Shown piece after piece: positions 34,168 through 46,000 of a stretch of 64,000 nucleotides of DNA. Each line of letters starts with the position of its first letter. Positions within the stretch are counted from its first letter, which is position 1. The translations under genes and the position numbers were made by a program. The notes below the pieces were generated by a model. That model searched no databases. It was not told the DNA's origin and saw only the letters and a list, made by a program, of their open reading frames with translations. Origin of the DNA: an uncultured Lachnospiraceae bacterium (GTDB lineage Bacteria > Bacillota > Clostridia > Lachnospirales > Lachnospiraceae); assembly GCA_910589105.1 (NCBI GenBank), contig CAJUST010000004.1, forward strand, positions 96,855 to 160,854, given 5' to 3'.

Positions 34168-36255
34168 TTATTCTGCCCCGTCTAATTTATTTGCCCTCGC
34201 CTGCACTTCTTTTTCCTGAATATCGGACGGCGCCTGTTCATATCTTGCAAATTCATAGGAAAAATCGCCTGCTCCGCCCGTCATGGAACGAAGATCCGTA
34301 TTATAGCCAAACAGTTCCATGCTCGGAACATCCGCTACGATTTCCTGTTTGCCGCCGTCGATTGGGTTCATTCCAAGCACTCTTCCGCGCCGTTTGTTTA
34401 AATCTCCCATAATATCTCCGGTAAACGTATCCGGAGCGACGACTTTTAAGGAGACAATCGGCTCTAAGAGTACCGGAGACGCTTCTAAAAAGCCTTTTTT
34501 AAACGCCTGCCTTGACGCTGTTTTAAATGCCATTTCGGAGGAATCGACCGGATGGTAAGAGCCGTCATACAGCACTGCTTTTACGCCAACTACTGGATAT
34601 GCGGCAAGCGGCCCTCTTAAAACTGCTTCCTGAACGCCTTTTTCCACTGCCGGAAAATAGTTTTTCGGCACTGCGCCGCCTACGACGATCTGGTCAAATT
34701 CATAAGCTTCTTCTAAATTTCCGGAAGGCTCAAACGTCATTTTTACATGGCCGTACTGTCCATGTCCGCCGGACTGTTTCTTATATTTCGACTCTACATC
34801 TGATTTTTTACGGATTGTTTCCCGGAATGCAACTTTTGGCCTTGAAAGTTCAATCTCAATTTTATATTTATTCAATAATTTACTGACAACTATTTCTAAG
34901 TGCTGTTCTCCGATTCCATATAATAACGTCTGGCCGTTTTCGCTGTCATTGACATTTTTCAAGGTCAAATCTTCCATTGTCAGTTTTTGCAGCGCCTGAG
35001 AAATTTTGTCCTCGTCTCCTTTATTTTTTGCCCGATAGCGCATATATGTATACGGCGTCGGCATACTTGTACGGATATATAGGATTGGATTGGCTTTTGT
35101 GGAAAGCGAATCTGTCGTTTCTGTATTCGACAGTTTTGCCAGCGCGCCAATATCCCCCGCATGGAGCTCTTTGACTTCCTCGGCCTTGTTTCCTCTTAAA
35201 ACATAGAGTTTTCCAATTTTTTCTTCTACGCCTTTGTGGTAATTGTAAAGGACGTCGTCTGTTTTTAACACGCCGGAGTTGACTTTTATCAAAGAGTATT
35301 TTCCGATAAACGGATCGACGATTGTTTTAAACACATAGGCTGATTTTGGCTTTGCAAAGTTGTAATCCGCCTGATACACTTCATTTGTCTTAGCGTTAAT
35401 GCCCGCGCATGTTTTCTTGTCCGGGCCGGGGAGATATTTCACAATGTCAACTAAGAGCGTATAGACGCCCCTTGCCATTATATTCGATCCCATCAGCACT
35501 GGAATAATGCTGCCGTCCGCCACATTTACACGCAGCGCCTGACGGATTTCGTCTTCGGAAAATTCTTCGCCGCCAAAATACCTGTCCATAAATTCTTCGC
35601 TTGTCTCTGCTACGGCTTCCATTAAGGCTTCGCGGCAGATGTCTAAGTTTTCTTTGGAATAATCCGGCACGTCGGATTTTTCTATGCCGCCTTTGTCCGT
35701 CCAGCGTTTTGCCCGCTGCTGCAGTACGTTGACATATCCCACAAATACGCCGTTTTCCCGGATAGGCAAATGAAACGGCGCAATTTTCTTGCCATATAAT
35801 TCCTGAAGGTCTTCTACCACCTGACGGTAGCTGGCCTCGTCAATATCCATATCTGTCACAAATACCATTCTCGGAAGTTTATATTTTTCACAAATCTCCC
35901 ACGCTCTTTTCGTTCCCACTTCAATGCCCGCTTTGCCGGATACGACAATAATCGCCGCGTCCGCCACTGCCGCTATTTCTTCCACTTCGCCGGCAAAATC
36001 AAAATATCCGGGCGTATCTAAAATATTAATTTTCGTATCTTCCCATAAAATCGGGACAACGGAAGCGTTAATCGAAAACTGGCGCTTCGTTTCTTCCTTA
36101 TCGTAATCACTAATCGTATTGCCGTCGGCAACCTTCCCCATACGGGTCGTAAGCCCGGATAAATATGCCATCGCCTCTACAAGGCTGGTCTTTCCGCATC
36201 CCCCATGCCCGAACAGCGCTACGTTACGAATCTTGTCAGTTGTGTAAACATTCAT
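34168..36255 (-). CDS. Elongation factor G paralogue (EF-G-like GTPase)
   Basis: 695 residues with all EF-G domains: GTPase with G1 GHGGCGKTS and G3 DTPGYFDF, then domains II-V, including the domain IV region PKNYFPAVEKG. It is not the main EF-G: the usual G1 AHIDAGKTT is replaced, switch I is divergent, and the G4 NKxD motif reads TDMD. It stands alone, without ribosomal protein genes. Similar paralogues occur in Clostridia; a role in ribosome rescue or recycling is only a guess. GGAGG precedes ATG 36255. Confidence 0.88.
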   Translation of the reverse strand: MNVYTTDKIRNVALFGHGGCGKTSLVEAMAYLSGLTTRMGKVADGNTISDYDKEETKRQFSINASVVPILWEDTKINILDTPGYFDFAGEVEEIAAVADAAIIVVSGKAGIEVGTKRAWEICEKYKLPRMVFVTDMDIDEASYRQVVEDLQELYGKKIAPFHLPIRENGVFVGYVNVLQQRAKRWTDKGGIEKSDVPDYSKENLDICREALMEAVAETSEEFMDRYFGGEEFSEDEIRQALRVNVADGSIIPVLMGSNIMARGVYTLLVDIVKYLPGPDKKTCAGINAKTNEVYQADYNFAKPKSAYVFKTIVDPFIGKYSLIKVNSGVLKTDDVLYNYHKGVEEKIGKLYVLRGNKAEEVKELHAGDIGALAKLSNTETTDSLSTKANPILYIRTSMPTPYTYMRYRAKNKGDEDKISQALQKLTMEDLTLKNVNDSENGQTLLYGIGEQHLEIVVSKLLNKYKIEIELSRPKVAFRETIRKKSDVESKYKKQSGGHGQYGHVKMTFEPSGNLEEAYEFDQIVVGGAVPKNYFPAVEKGVQEAVLRGPLAAYPVVGVKAVLYDGSYHPVDSSEMAFKTASRQAFKKGFLEASPVLLEPIVSLKVVAPDTFTGDIMGDLNKRRGRVLGMNPIDGGKQEIVADVPSMELFGYNTDLRSMTGGAGDFSYEFARYEQAPSDIQEKEVQARANKLDGAE

Positions 36256-36308
36256 AGCAAATCCTCCAATCTGGTTAGTAACAGAATTTTCTGTCCTTAT
36301 ACCGTTAT

Positions 36309-36337
36309 ATTTTACTAAATTTTCAGTTATATTACAA
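36309..36337 (-). promoter_or_regulatory. Promoter of the EF-G-like gene
   Basis: TTGTAA (36332-36337 reversed), 17-base spacer, TAAAAT (36309-36314 reversed), about 50 bases before the start codon. Confidence 0.7.
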
Positions 36338-36382
36338 CTATTTTATGCAAAATTACAATAAAAAGAAAACGCTATTATCAAC

Positions 36383-36449
36383 TTGAATTACGACTGTAAA
36401 CCTGATATACTACATAAGAAGCCAATACTGTAAAATGATTGCAGTATTG
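36383..36449 (+). promoter_or_regulatory. Lipoprotein gene promoter and leader palindrome
   Basis: TTGAAT (36383-36388), 17-base spacer, TATACT (36406-36411). Right after the expected start, CAATACTG (36423-36430) and CAGTATTG (36442-36449) form a perfect 8-bp inverted repeat with an 11-base centre, ending 20 bases before the ribosome binding site. It may be a repressor operator or a leader stem. Confidence 0.65.
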
Positions 36450-36479
36450 GTAAAATATACAAATTCAGGAGGAAAAGTT

Positions 36480-36908
36480 ATGAAAAGAAAAGTTGTTAAA
36501 ATGGGTTTGGCGCTCGTAATGTCAGCGGCTTTGCTGGCCGGATGCGGCGGCAGTTCTGAAGCAGAGAATTTTAAAAATGACTTAAAAGCATTTGCTGCGC
36601 TTGAGGGAGTAGACAACACAGATTTTGAAGCTATGTCAAAGGCTGTTGAGGAATTAAACCTCAATACTGATGAGGGAAAAACAATTAAAGACGATTTGCA
36701 GGAAGTAGTGGAATATACGAAAAAAGCAATGGAAGCCACAACTTCAGGGGAAGCCATGGACGCGGAGGCTATTACAAAACTGCAGGAAGACGTTCAGGCA
36801 ATGACAGAGAAGACACAGAAGGATTTAGAATCCTTTATCAAAGCAGCAGCAGATTCCGGAATAGAGGAATCCGACTTAGAAGGGTTAGCAGGCGATCTTG
36901 GTCTGTAA
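36480..36908 (+). CDS. Small lipoprotein, unknown function
   Basis: 142 residues from ATG 36480 with AGGAGG 7 bases upstream. Signal peptide with lipobox LLAGC, Cys near residue 22, so it is lipid-anchored outside the membrane. The mature part is acidic, helical and Gln/Glu/Lys-rich, with no recognised domain. It is a single-gene unit with its own promoter and terminator. Confidence 0.8.
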   Translation: MKRKVVKMGLALVMSAALLAGCGGSSEAENFKNDLKAFAALEGVDNTDFEAMSKAVEELNLNTDEGKTIKDDLQEVVEYTKKAMEATTSGEAMDAEAITKLQEDVQAMTEKTQKDLESFIKAAADSGIEESDLEGLAGDLGL

Positions 36909-36945
36909 AAACCATTTTTCAACTGCATAAATAAGCAATCAAAAC

Positions 36946-36973
36946 AAAGGAATTGTCTGCGGACAGTTCCTTT
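36946..36973 (+). terminator. Lipoprotein gene terminator
   Basis: AAAGGAATTGTC and GACAGTTCCTTT pair around TGCG, with one internal mismatch, followed by ATTTTTG. Confidence 0.85.
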
Positions 36974-36989
36974 ATTTTTGAAACCAGAC

Positions 36990-37030
36990 AAAAAAGAGAG
37001 TACGCGCCTTTTGCGCGGTACTCTCTTTTT
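36990..37030 (-). terminator. Terminator of the giant surface protein gene
   Basis: An A-run plus AGAGAGTAC (to 37003) pairs with GTACTCTC plus a T-run (37018-37030), extended by CGC/GCG. It lies 8 bases after the stop and could work in both directions. Confidence 0.9.
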
Positions 37031-37038
37031 AAAATTAC

Positions 37039-40000
37039 TTACTTAATTTTTGGTTTTTTCATTCCGGCTTTTTTGAATTTGTTTAATAATTTCTTCTTTT
37101 GCTTTTTCGAAAATCCTTTTGCCTGAATTTGGATACCGGATTTTGTCTTTTTAAACGCTCCTGATTGAATCGTTTTTAATGCCTTTCCTTTTATTATAAC
37201 TTTCTTTAATTTTTTGCAGTTTAAAAAGGCATTTTTAGCGATTTTCTTGACATTTTTACTAACAGTCAATGTAGTTAATTTTTTACAGTTTTTAAATGCT
37301 CCCTTTCCAATGCCTACGACGGTACATTCTACGCCTTTTACTTTTACTTTTTCCGGTATCTTAACTTTTTTCGCTTTCTTACTGTCCGCTTTTTTGATAA
37401 TCACTGTCCGTTTTGCCGCGTCTTCCACTTCATATTCCACATATCCGATTTTTTCCGTTGCGCCTTTCGTAATAGCAGGCTGCGCAGTCAGTTTTTCCCA
37501 TTTTGCATATAACGCGCAGTTTTTATAAATCTTTTCTTTGTTAAATGAGAACAGCGTTTTTCCCTGCGCATCTTTGTACCAGTCAATAAATTTATATCCT
37601 GCCCTTGTCGGGTTTGCCGGACGTTTTACATAAGATCCATATGCAACCTTCTGGGAAGTCACTTTTGAACCGTAGTTAAGATGAAATTGCACTGTAAATT
37701 CTATTGCTTTCCACTTTGCATACAGCGTAATGTTGCCTGTCACAGGACTGCCAAACTTATATGCTTTTGTTCCGGCTCTGTCTGTATACCAGCCAATAAA
37801 TGTATAGCCCGTTCTTGTCGGATTCGGTTTATGCTGTTTGAACCCTTCTGCGCTTACTGTCTGAGAGCCAGGGCCTCCCTTTCCTTTGTTCGCATCGTAG
37901 GTTACTTTATAATTGACGCTGCCAGGTGTACCTTTCGTATCAACCTTGACGGCAGCTTTCGCTTCTATTCCGGAACCGTCTGCCGCTTCTGCTATGACTG
38001 TTGTCTCTCCGTCTGCTACTGACGTTACGGTTCCTTCCTTTGATACTTTTGCGATAGTTTCATCTTCTGATTTCCATACAACATTTGGATTCGACGCATT
38101 TGACGGTTCTACTTTTGCCGTTATCGTCTTTTCATCGCCAATAGTGTCAAATGTTAGAGAATCCGGTTCTAAAATAATACGTTCTACATTTACTGCCGGA
38201 GCTTCATCCGGGTCATTGACTGTCACTTTCGCGGTTTCTTCCACGCCGGAACCATCGGCGGCGGTGGCTGTAATTGTTGCCGTTCCGTTTGCTTTCGCCG
38301 TCACTTCGCCTGTCTGTGACACTGTCGCAACGGATTTGTTGTCTGAACTCCATGTGAGATTTTTGTTTGCCGCATTTTCTGGCATAACTTCCGCTGTTAT
38401 CGTCTCTTTTTTGCCGATTTTATTGATTGTCAGCGTTTTCGGATTTAATGTAATACTTGTCACTTGCACTGCCGGCTCTGCATCTGGATCGTCTACTTCC
38501 ACTTCCGCGGTTTCTTCCACGCCGGAACCATCGGCAGCGGTCGCTTTGATTGTCGCCGTTCCGTTTGCTTTCGCCGTTACCTCGCCTGTCTGTGACACCG
38601 TCGCAATAGCCTCATTGTCCGAACTCCATGTAAGTCTTTTGTTTGCTGCATTTGCCGGAAGGACGGTCGGTGTGATTGTTTGTTTCGTATTTAATTTATT
38701 AAATGTAAGGGCAGCCGGATCTAACGTAATGCTTTCCACTTTGACCGGATTTTCTACATTCGAATCATCTACCGTTACGTTTACTGTTTTTGAAACGCCG
38801 GAACCATCTGCGGCTAAAGCAGTAATAGTAGCTGTTCCATTGCTGATTGCCATAACTGCGCCTTTATTAGATACCGCTGCAATCTCCGGATGATCGGATT
38901 TCCACAATACCGCCGGATCGGACGCCGCAGACGGCGTGACTGCCGCTTTTAATTTCTTTACGGAGCCTATTTTATCTATGGAAAGTTCTGTCGGCGTAAC
39001 CGTAATGTTTGTGACCGGAGTGTGATCTGACTCCAGGCCTTTCATTACCAAAAGGCCTTTCATTTTCTTTAATTGATATAAGGCTTCAAAACATTCTGCC
39101 TGTGTGTTAGCGGTTAAAGCGGCTTTTGCCTGGTCAAGAGCCTCTTTCATTCTGTTGTATGAAACTTCCGTATATTTGGATTTTTCCGACTCTGCCGGAG
39201 CGCTGTTGATTTCCGCCCGAAGCTCCTCTACAATTTTCGGGACTGCCTGTTCGTCAAAGATGGAAAGTTTAAATTTCGCTTGTTTTATCCAGCACATATC
39301 ATTGTATACGTTATAATTCGGAAGGCTCTCCGAATATTCTTTATCCCAATGCCCATAGGAATCCATAATAAACGTGCCGTCCGGCTGTACGACAATGCCT
39401 GTATATCCGGTATCGCCTGATTTTGCGTTTGCCGCCCAGTCTTCACAGAGTAAAATCCGGTACATGCCGTCTTCTAAATTCATAAGCTGGTCATACGTTC
39501 CTACCCATGCGAGCCAGTCGCCTGCAAGCCAGTCGCTGCCGCCGTCAAACTGGTTGTTGTTGTTTTGGTCATATTTGATTTCCCGGAAAGTTACAATCAT
39601 TCTTTGTCCAGTCGGATCGGTCGGGTCATACATTGCCTTATGGCGCTCTCCCGCTAAAGATCCCGGCAGATCTATCGGCTGGCTCCATGTCTCGCCTTCG
39701 TCGTCAGAATAAAACATCGTCGCCGGATGATTATGGCTCTGGCTTCTTGCTAAAGCGACAATCCTCTTTTCGTCTGGTGAACGGAACATGCCTACTTCAC
39801 ATATCTGATGGCTCTGCTCAATCGACCTGTATTCGCTCAAATATGGTACAGGATCCGTCCACTGCTGATTCCCCTCCTCATCAAATGTCAGGTAGGTTTT
39901 ATAATTGATAAAGGAACCGCCGTTATGGTATACTCCCATCCACTTATCTATATAATTTCCATTGTCATCTTTTAACTGCACAAGGCTCGCCATTGCCACA

Positions 40001-43000
40001 ACTGTGTTATTTGCGTCTGTAAATTCCCCTTCGTAAATCGTTTCAAACTCCGACCATGTCTCTCCTCCGTCGTTGGAAATTGATGTGTCCCATCCTCCGG
40101 TCGGCGCGCCGAAACTTTGCGGCCGTCCTGATATGACAATCAGTTTTGTCGTGCCGTCCGTCATGTTCAGTTTGTAAATCGTCGGCGTTTCAAAGGAATC
40201 CAGCCAGCTTTGGGGAACTTCCCTTTCCACCCATGTCTCCCCTGCGTCATAACTGAGTTTTAAGACAATCGATCCTCTGCCATGGCCGACTGGGAATACG
40301 GTAACTAAGGTCTGGTTATCATCTAACATAACCATATCCGGCTGTCCAAGATAATGGCGTTCATGCGAGCCGTCCGGCGCCTTTTCCACATCGCTTAAAT
40401 ATTCTTCCGGCAGTTTATAGTCGGTCAGCGTATTTTTAATCGTCAGTGTTTTTGCCGTTACGCGGATTGTCATTGTTGCCGTATATCCCGCCGCTTTTAA
40501 TGTAATTTCTGTATTTCCAAGTCCCCTTGCCGTTACGTTTCCGGCTGCGTCCACAGTTGCAATGGAAGGATTTTGGGATTGGTATGTAATTGTTTTGTCT
40601 GCCTGATCTGTAACTAATTTCACCGGAATGTTATATCTGCCTCCGATTTTCATTTCTTTTTCGTCCGTCAAAAGATGAAGCCCCGGCTCCGTCACCGATG
40701 TATACTGAATATATTCGTCCGTAATTCTGTTTAATCCCGTCTTAAACGCAGCCATTTCCTGAACAAGCGCCGTTTTTTCTGCGGCTGTCATATAACTTCT
40801 GCTCGTGCCTGCCGTCGTTGTAATGCCGTTATATAAATCCTGAATTTCATTTGCAAGCGAAGGCATTTCCTGTTCTAAGTACATCAGCTTATTGACGTCC
40901 CGAATTCCTTCTGCCATACGCTCTAAACGCACAGAGCTTTTGCTCACCGGATTTGCGGCGTCCTTTTCGTCTGGATAAATCAAAAAGCAGTCGCCCGGCT
41001 CAAATGCGTTGTGGGTTGTGTCGTTTAATGGATCTTCCACCCATGCGTCGTATGCCCAGCGTAAGAATCCTGCCGTGCCCATTTTTGCCGCGTTCACCAT
41101 TCCCCAATAACTTTCCACAGGGGCGCTCAAAGAGAAGTTGCCCGGTTTATGTTCCGTACAGGAATATAAGGTCGTGCGCAGCCCCGCCGCTTTTCTGTCT
41201 TCTAAGATTGTTGCAAAATCATCCGCATGAGCCGCCGCCGCGTTGTCTCCCACATTCAAATCATCTACGCGGAGGGCAAGGTCTTTTTGATTGACAAATC
41301 CGTCCATGGCGCCCGCTGTCTTTAATGGCTCGCCGTCGCTGTTATGAATGGAGTCAACTAAGTCAAATGCCGCCGCGGAAAATCCTCTTTCATCAATTCC
41401 GATATAAGATTTGTCAAACCAACCGTTTTCTTCCAGATGGGCAATTAAATCCTCCAAAAAGTCTCCCCATACTTTATTATACCGCTCGCTTCCAGCCGTA
41501 AAGCGTTCGTATTTCAGCTCATTGCCTTCCCAGTAAGTAAAGGAGTTATGCCATGGGGCTATACTGTAAAGCACAATTTTATCGCCGATTCCCATGTCTT
41601 CACAAAAATTCACCCACGCGTCAAAATCTGTGTAATCATAGGTAAAACTGTCGCCGTTTTTCGTCCATTTTACCATGGAAGGATAATGCACGTCGTTCTT
41701 GCTGTATGTCTGGCCGTTCCATGCTTCTTCTACAATCGAAGTCGTAATGGCATGGCCGCCGATTGATTTGTAGAGTTCCATAGAGGATTCCATAATTTTC
41801 AAATGTTCCTCTGAAAACGGCTCTACCTCATAATATTCTGCGCTGCTGTATGGATACTGCCATAATTCAATGTCAAAAGTATCTTTAAACTGGCTTACGT
41901 CCGGCAAAGTGACGTCTTTTACCTTTACCGTATAGGTAAATGTCAGCGGAGTTTCAATGCCGTCCGCCGTCGCCGTCAATGTTCCAGTATACGTTCCGGC
42001 TTTTGCGTCTTTTGGAATGTTAATTTCCACCCAGACCGGAAGAAGGGAATCATATTCCATACTCACCGCTCCGCCCTGCCAGCGTAAAATATCGGAAGAT
42101 TCACTCCGGTTTGCCGTTGTCGCCTCCGGAACGGGGCGGTTTTTGTCGCCATATCCCAAATAGCTGCCGTTGTATGCTTTTACCGGACTGATAAACGTCG
42201 TTTTTATCTGCTCTGCGGCGATAGTGTCGCTGCCGCTTCTGAAATCGCCTGCCGTAACGGTCACGCCGTCTAACGAACAGCTTTTGGAATATAAAATAAT
42301 TTCGCTTGTCGCTTTATCGTTTTTCCATGCCGAAAGCTCTGCCGTCGTTTTAGTTGACGCGGCTACTTCCGCATAACGGTCCTGCGTATACTGCGTATCG
42401 GTATCACCGATCATTCCTCCCAAATCCGGCGCGCCGCCAATATAAGGCTGGTGCGTCACTTCTGCATAAGACACCTGATTGACGATTTTTGAACCGCTTT
42501 TCTCAGTTAAGGTCACTGCTTTTAAAACATGATCTCCTTCTTCTAATCCTTGTACTTCATATACAGAAGCCGGATTTTGCTTTGATGCATTGTATAAATC
42601 CACAGTCTGCTCATGCGCGCCGTCCACGGTAAATTTTATTTTGCCATGCGCCGGCTGTTTGACTGCAAACACCGCTATCCCGCTGCCTTCAAAATGGATT
42701 TCATAGAAACATTCTTCCGCCCTGTTATCTGTCGCGCCGAGATCAATATAAGCCTCTGCTTCAAATACGCTCCAGCTTTTTCCGCTATATGCCGAATAAC
42801 TAAAATAATTTTTCTTGTTACTGTCTCTCACGTTTGGTTTTAATCCGGTTACAATGTTTTCTGCCGGCATGCGTTCTAGTCCTGCAATGGCTGCTTCAAT
42901 CTGAGCAACTGCCTCAAATTTATCTGCCACATCTGCGTTTTCTCCCAAAGCTTCTGCGTCCTGCCATGCTTGTTTCAATGCGGCATAGGTTTCCGCCGTA

Positions 43001-46000
43001 TAATTTTTCTCCTGATACCGTTTTGCCGCCGCAATTTTCTTTGCAAGCAAATCTGTAATATACTGTCCTTTATCGACTGTTTCTGTTTCTTTCTTTGCGC
43101 AGCGGCCGCAGGTACGCTCTTTTTTGCCGTCTACATCTGCGGTCGGCTCTGTTGTCATCGTCCATGCGCCGTATGTATGGCCTAAAGGTTCCCCCTGCGT
43201 CGTTCCCCGTTCGATTAGCTGGTTGCAGTTTGTACAATAAGTGTCTCCGCTATAAGCCGCATTTTCACACCCCGCTTCTACGGCGTTTTTGATTTCATGC
43301 GCAAATCCCTCGTGCGTACATTCCTGAATGCTTACTTCATAGGCGTCCCCGTCTACTGTAATGTTCGTTTTTTGCCCATTCGTCCCTACGGCTGTCACTA
43401 GAACGCCTGGTATCGTTACCGTCCGGCAGAGTTTTGACTGATTTGTAATTCCACTTCTCGGATATAAAACAATAATTACATCGCCAAATTCGTCGTCATG
43501 ATAATACTCTGTAATCAGGTAAGATTGGCCTGATTTAATCTCTCTGGCACGCTGATACCCAGGAATCGGGTCTAAATTGGAAATACTGTCTTTCTTTTCC
43601 AGAAATTCAAATGCAAAATCTCCTTTATTTATAAAATTGTCAGTTTTTTCACTTACAGCGTCAAACGCCATTTTGTCCCTAAAAAAATATACATATCTGT
43701 CATTGTAGTTGTCATTGCTGACGCGGCGGATTTCAAATGAGTAGGTTCCATCTGTATTTTCCACCCGGCTTAATGAGTGGGTAGCTGCAGTTTCGCCAAA
43801 ATAACTGTCTGCTCCCGTATTCGTCAAATATTGGTTTTCCGACTGATTGTATATCGTATAATTGCCGTCTGAACTCTCCACTTTAAATTCCGCAACCGAC
43901 ATGTCGATGTCCCAGTTCGGGACAGTGGAATAGCCGGCCAAAGAATTGTTTGCCTCCCGTTCACAGTTAAACAGCGCTTTCTGCTGCCGTTCTCCCGCTT
44001 CTACGGTGATAATGCCAGAATCGTCGCTGGAAGAATTGTCGATATCCGCATTGTCAAAGAAACGCGTCCCGCCTTTCGCAAGTTCAAACTTACTGTCTGG
44101 TTTTTGGCGGCAGGTAAAATGATAGGTAATGTCATTTGCAACGATTGTCGCTTCCCCGACTGCATTGGCGGTAACCGTAAGCGTTTTCACCGCCTGTTTG
44201 CGGACAGTCCTTTTGCCGCTCACCAGACGCACAGGAGCATGGCTTCCGACTTTTGGATACAGCAAAATAACCCCACCGTCTGAAAATCCTTCTGCCGCCT
44301 CATATTTGCGGCATGCAATTAAATATTTTCTGCCGGGAGTAATCTGGTTTACCGCCCGATAGCCTTCGATCCATTCTTCCTCACCGGCCTTTGTTCCACC
44401 GCCTGTTTCTTCCTGAGGAATCTTCTCTAAAAATGTAAATTCCGCTGTATACTGAGCGGTCTCTGAAAGATCCGTCCAGTCACCATACGCATTTATTGTA
44501 AATGTATGTTTGTCAAATACAAGCAGTCTTTGAGCCGTGGCGGAAAGATCGTTTGGCAGTTGGCAGATATTTAGCGTAGAAGCATCAGCGTTTGCTTCCC
44601 TATGATGGTGTATCTCCATATAATTTTGGAAATTTGACGTAAACAGCCCGCTACTCAGATTCGTATTGGTCAAATATACGTTGTACGCTTCATTATAAAC
44701 GGAATATGCCGTCCTTTGGTTCTGCGGCTGCATAATGGTAAATTCTGCTTTTGTAATATCTGCGTCCATATCTGCATCCGTATTAAAATAAGTTGCATAC
44801 TGCTGGGAAGTCCCGCTGGTTTTGCGCGTATGCAGGCTTGGAATTTCCACTTCTTCCGGCTCGCCGGCGTCAAATGTATGGGTTATGATTGTTTCATCGC
44901 TTGGCGCCTGTGTCACGCCGTTTAGATGTTCTTCTCCTATGACTGTGTATTCCCTTGTATAAGTTTCACCCACATTTAACTGTACATTGATTTCGACGTT
45001 TGGAATATATCCTTCTTTTACAATTTCTGTGATGTTATAGCTGTCATAACGTATCCCTCCGTTGGTGTTTTCCCATAACAGCCCCGCCTGATTGCCGTTA
45101 TTTAATAAATTTAAACAGGAATTGCCAAAAAAGGACGAACTTCTTGGCACGTCATACTCTTCTGAGCGCGACATGCTTTTTTTCTCGTCGTCTGTTCCAA
45201 GAAACGTATAGATTTTTCCATCGACGCGTCCCATCGCGCCCGGAGCTGCAGCTAAAATGGCGTTTCTTCCATTAATTGTCTTGTTGTATGTAACAGCCGT
45301 CACATTTGCTGTGTTATGCCCGTTTGCCCCGGTGGAAACTGGTTCCGAAAATTCAAAAATATCCTGCGCGTTGCGGACTGCGTCTGCATAGCACACAAGC
45401 CCCGTATTGTTCCGAAAGAGCATACGCAGATAGCCGTTGCTGATTTCCACAATTTCGCCTTCTGAAGACGACGTGATTTCTCCTGTTGCCTGCACATTTC
45501 CTGAACGTTTCCAGTTTCCTTCCGTATCCAGCCAGATAATGCCTGCCGCGTCTTCTTGGGCGCTGTTTCTGCTGTATACCGGAACTACCATTCTTCCGGC
45601 AGAAGTCAAAAGTCCTTTTCCTGATGCAATGAGAAGCGCCTGTTCATTGTCCTCTTTTACATAAGGGTTTAAAAATTCCGGTTCGCTCCAGTTTTTTCCA
45701 TCTTCTGACGTGACGTACATAATATAACTGGTATTATACACATGAAGCTCTGATCCGGCATAAAATACATTTTGCTGTACTTGCGCAGAGCCTGCCGTAA
45801 TTCCGTCTGCCGTCGCCTGACGCTGTGTCAGAGCCGTATAGGCGTTATTTTCTTTTTTGTACAGATTATACCATTTATCCACATAATAAACAGTTTCCGT
45901 ATCATCTGCCCGATTTAAAACAGGGGCGTACTCATCTGTTCCCCAATCGCCCACATAATAAGTATAATACTGACCCTCGTTCGCGCCATCCGCCGGATTC

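Noticed and set aside
37913..38893. 326-codon plus-strand ORF opposite the giant gene
   Set aside because: Shadow frame created by the codon bias of the BIG2 repeats; no start signals.
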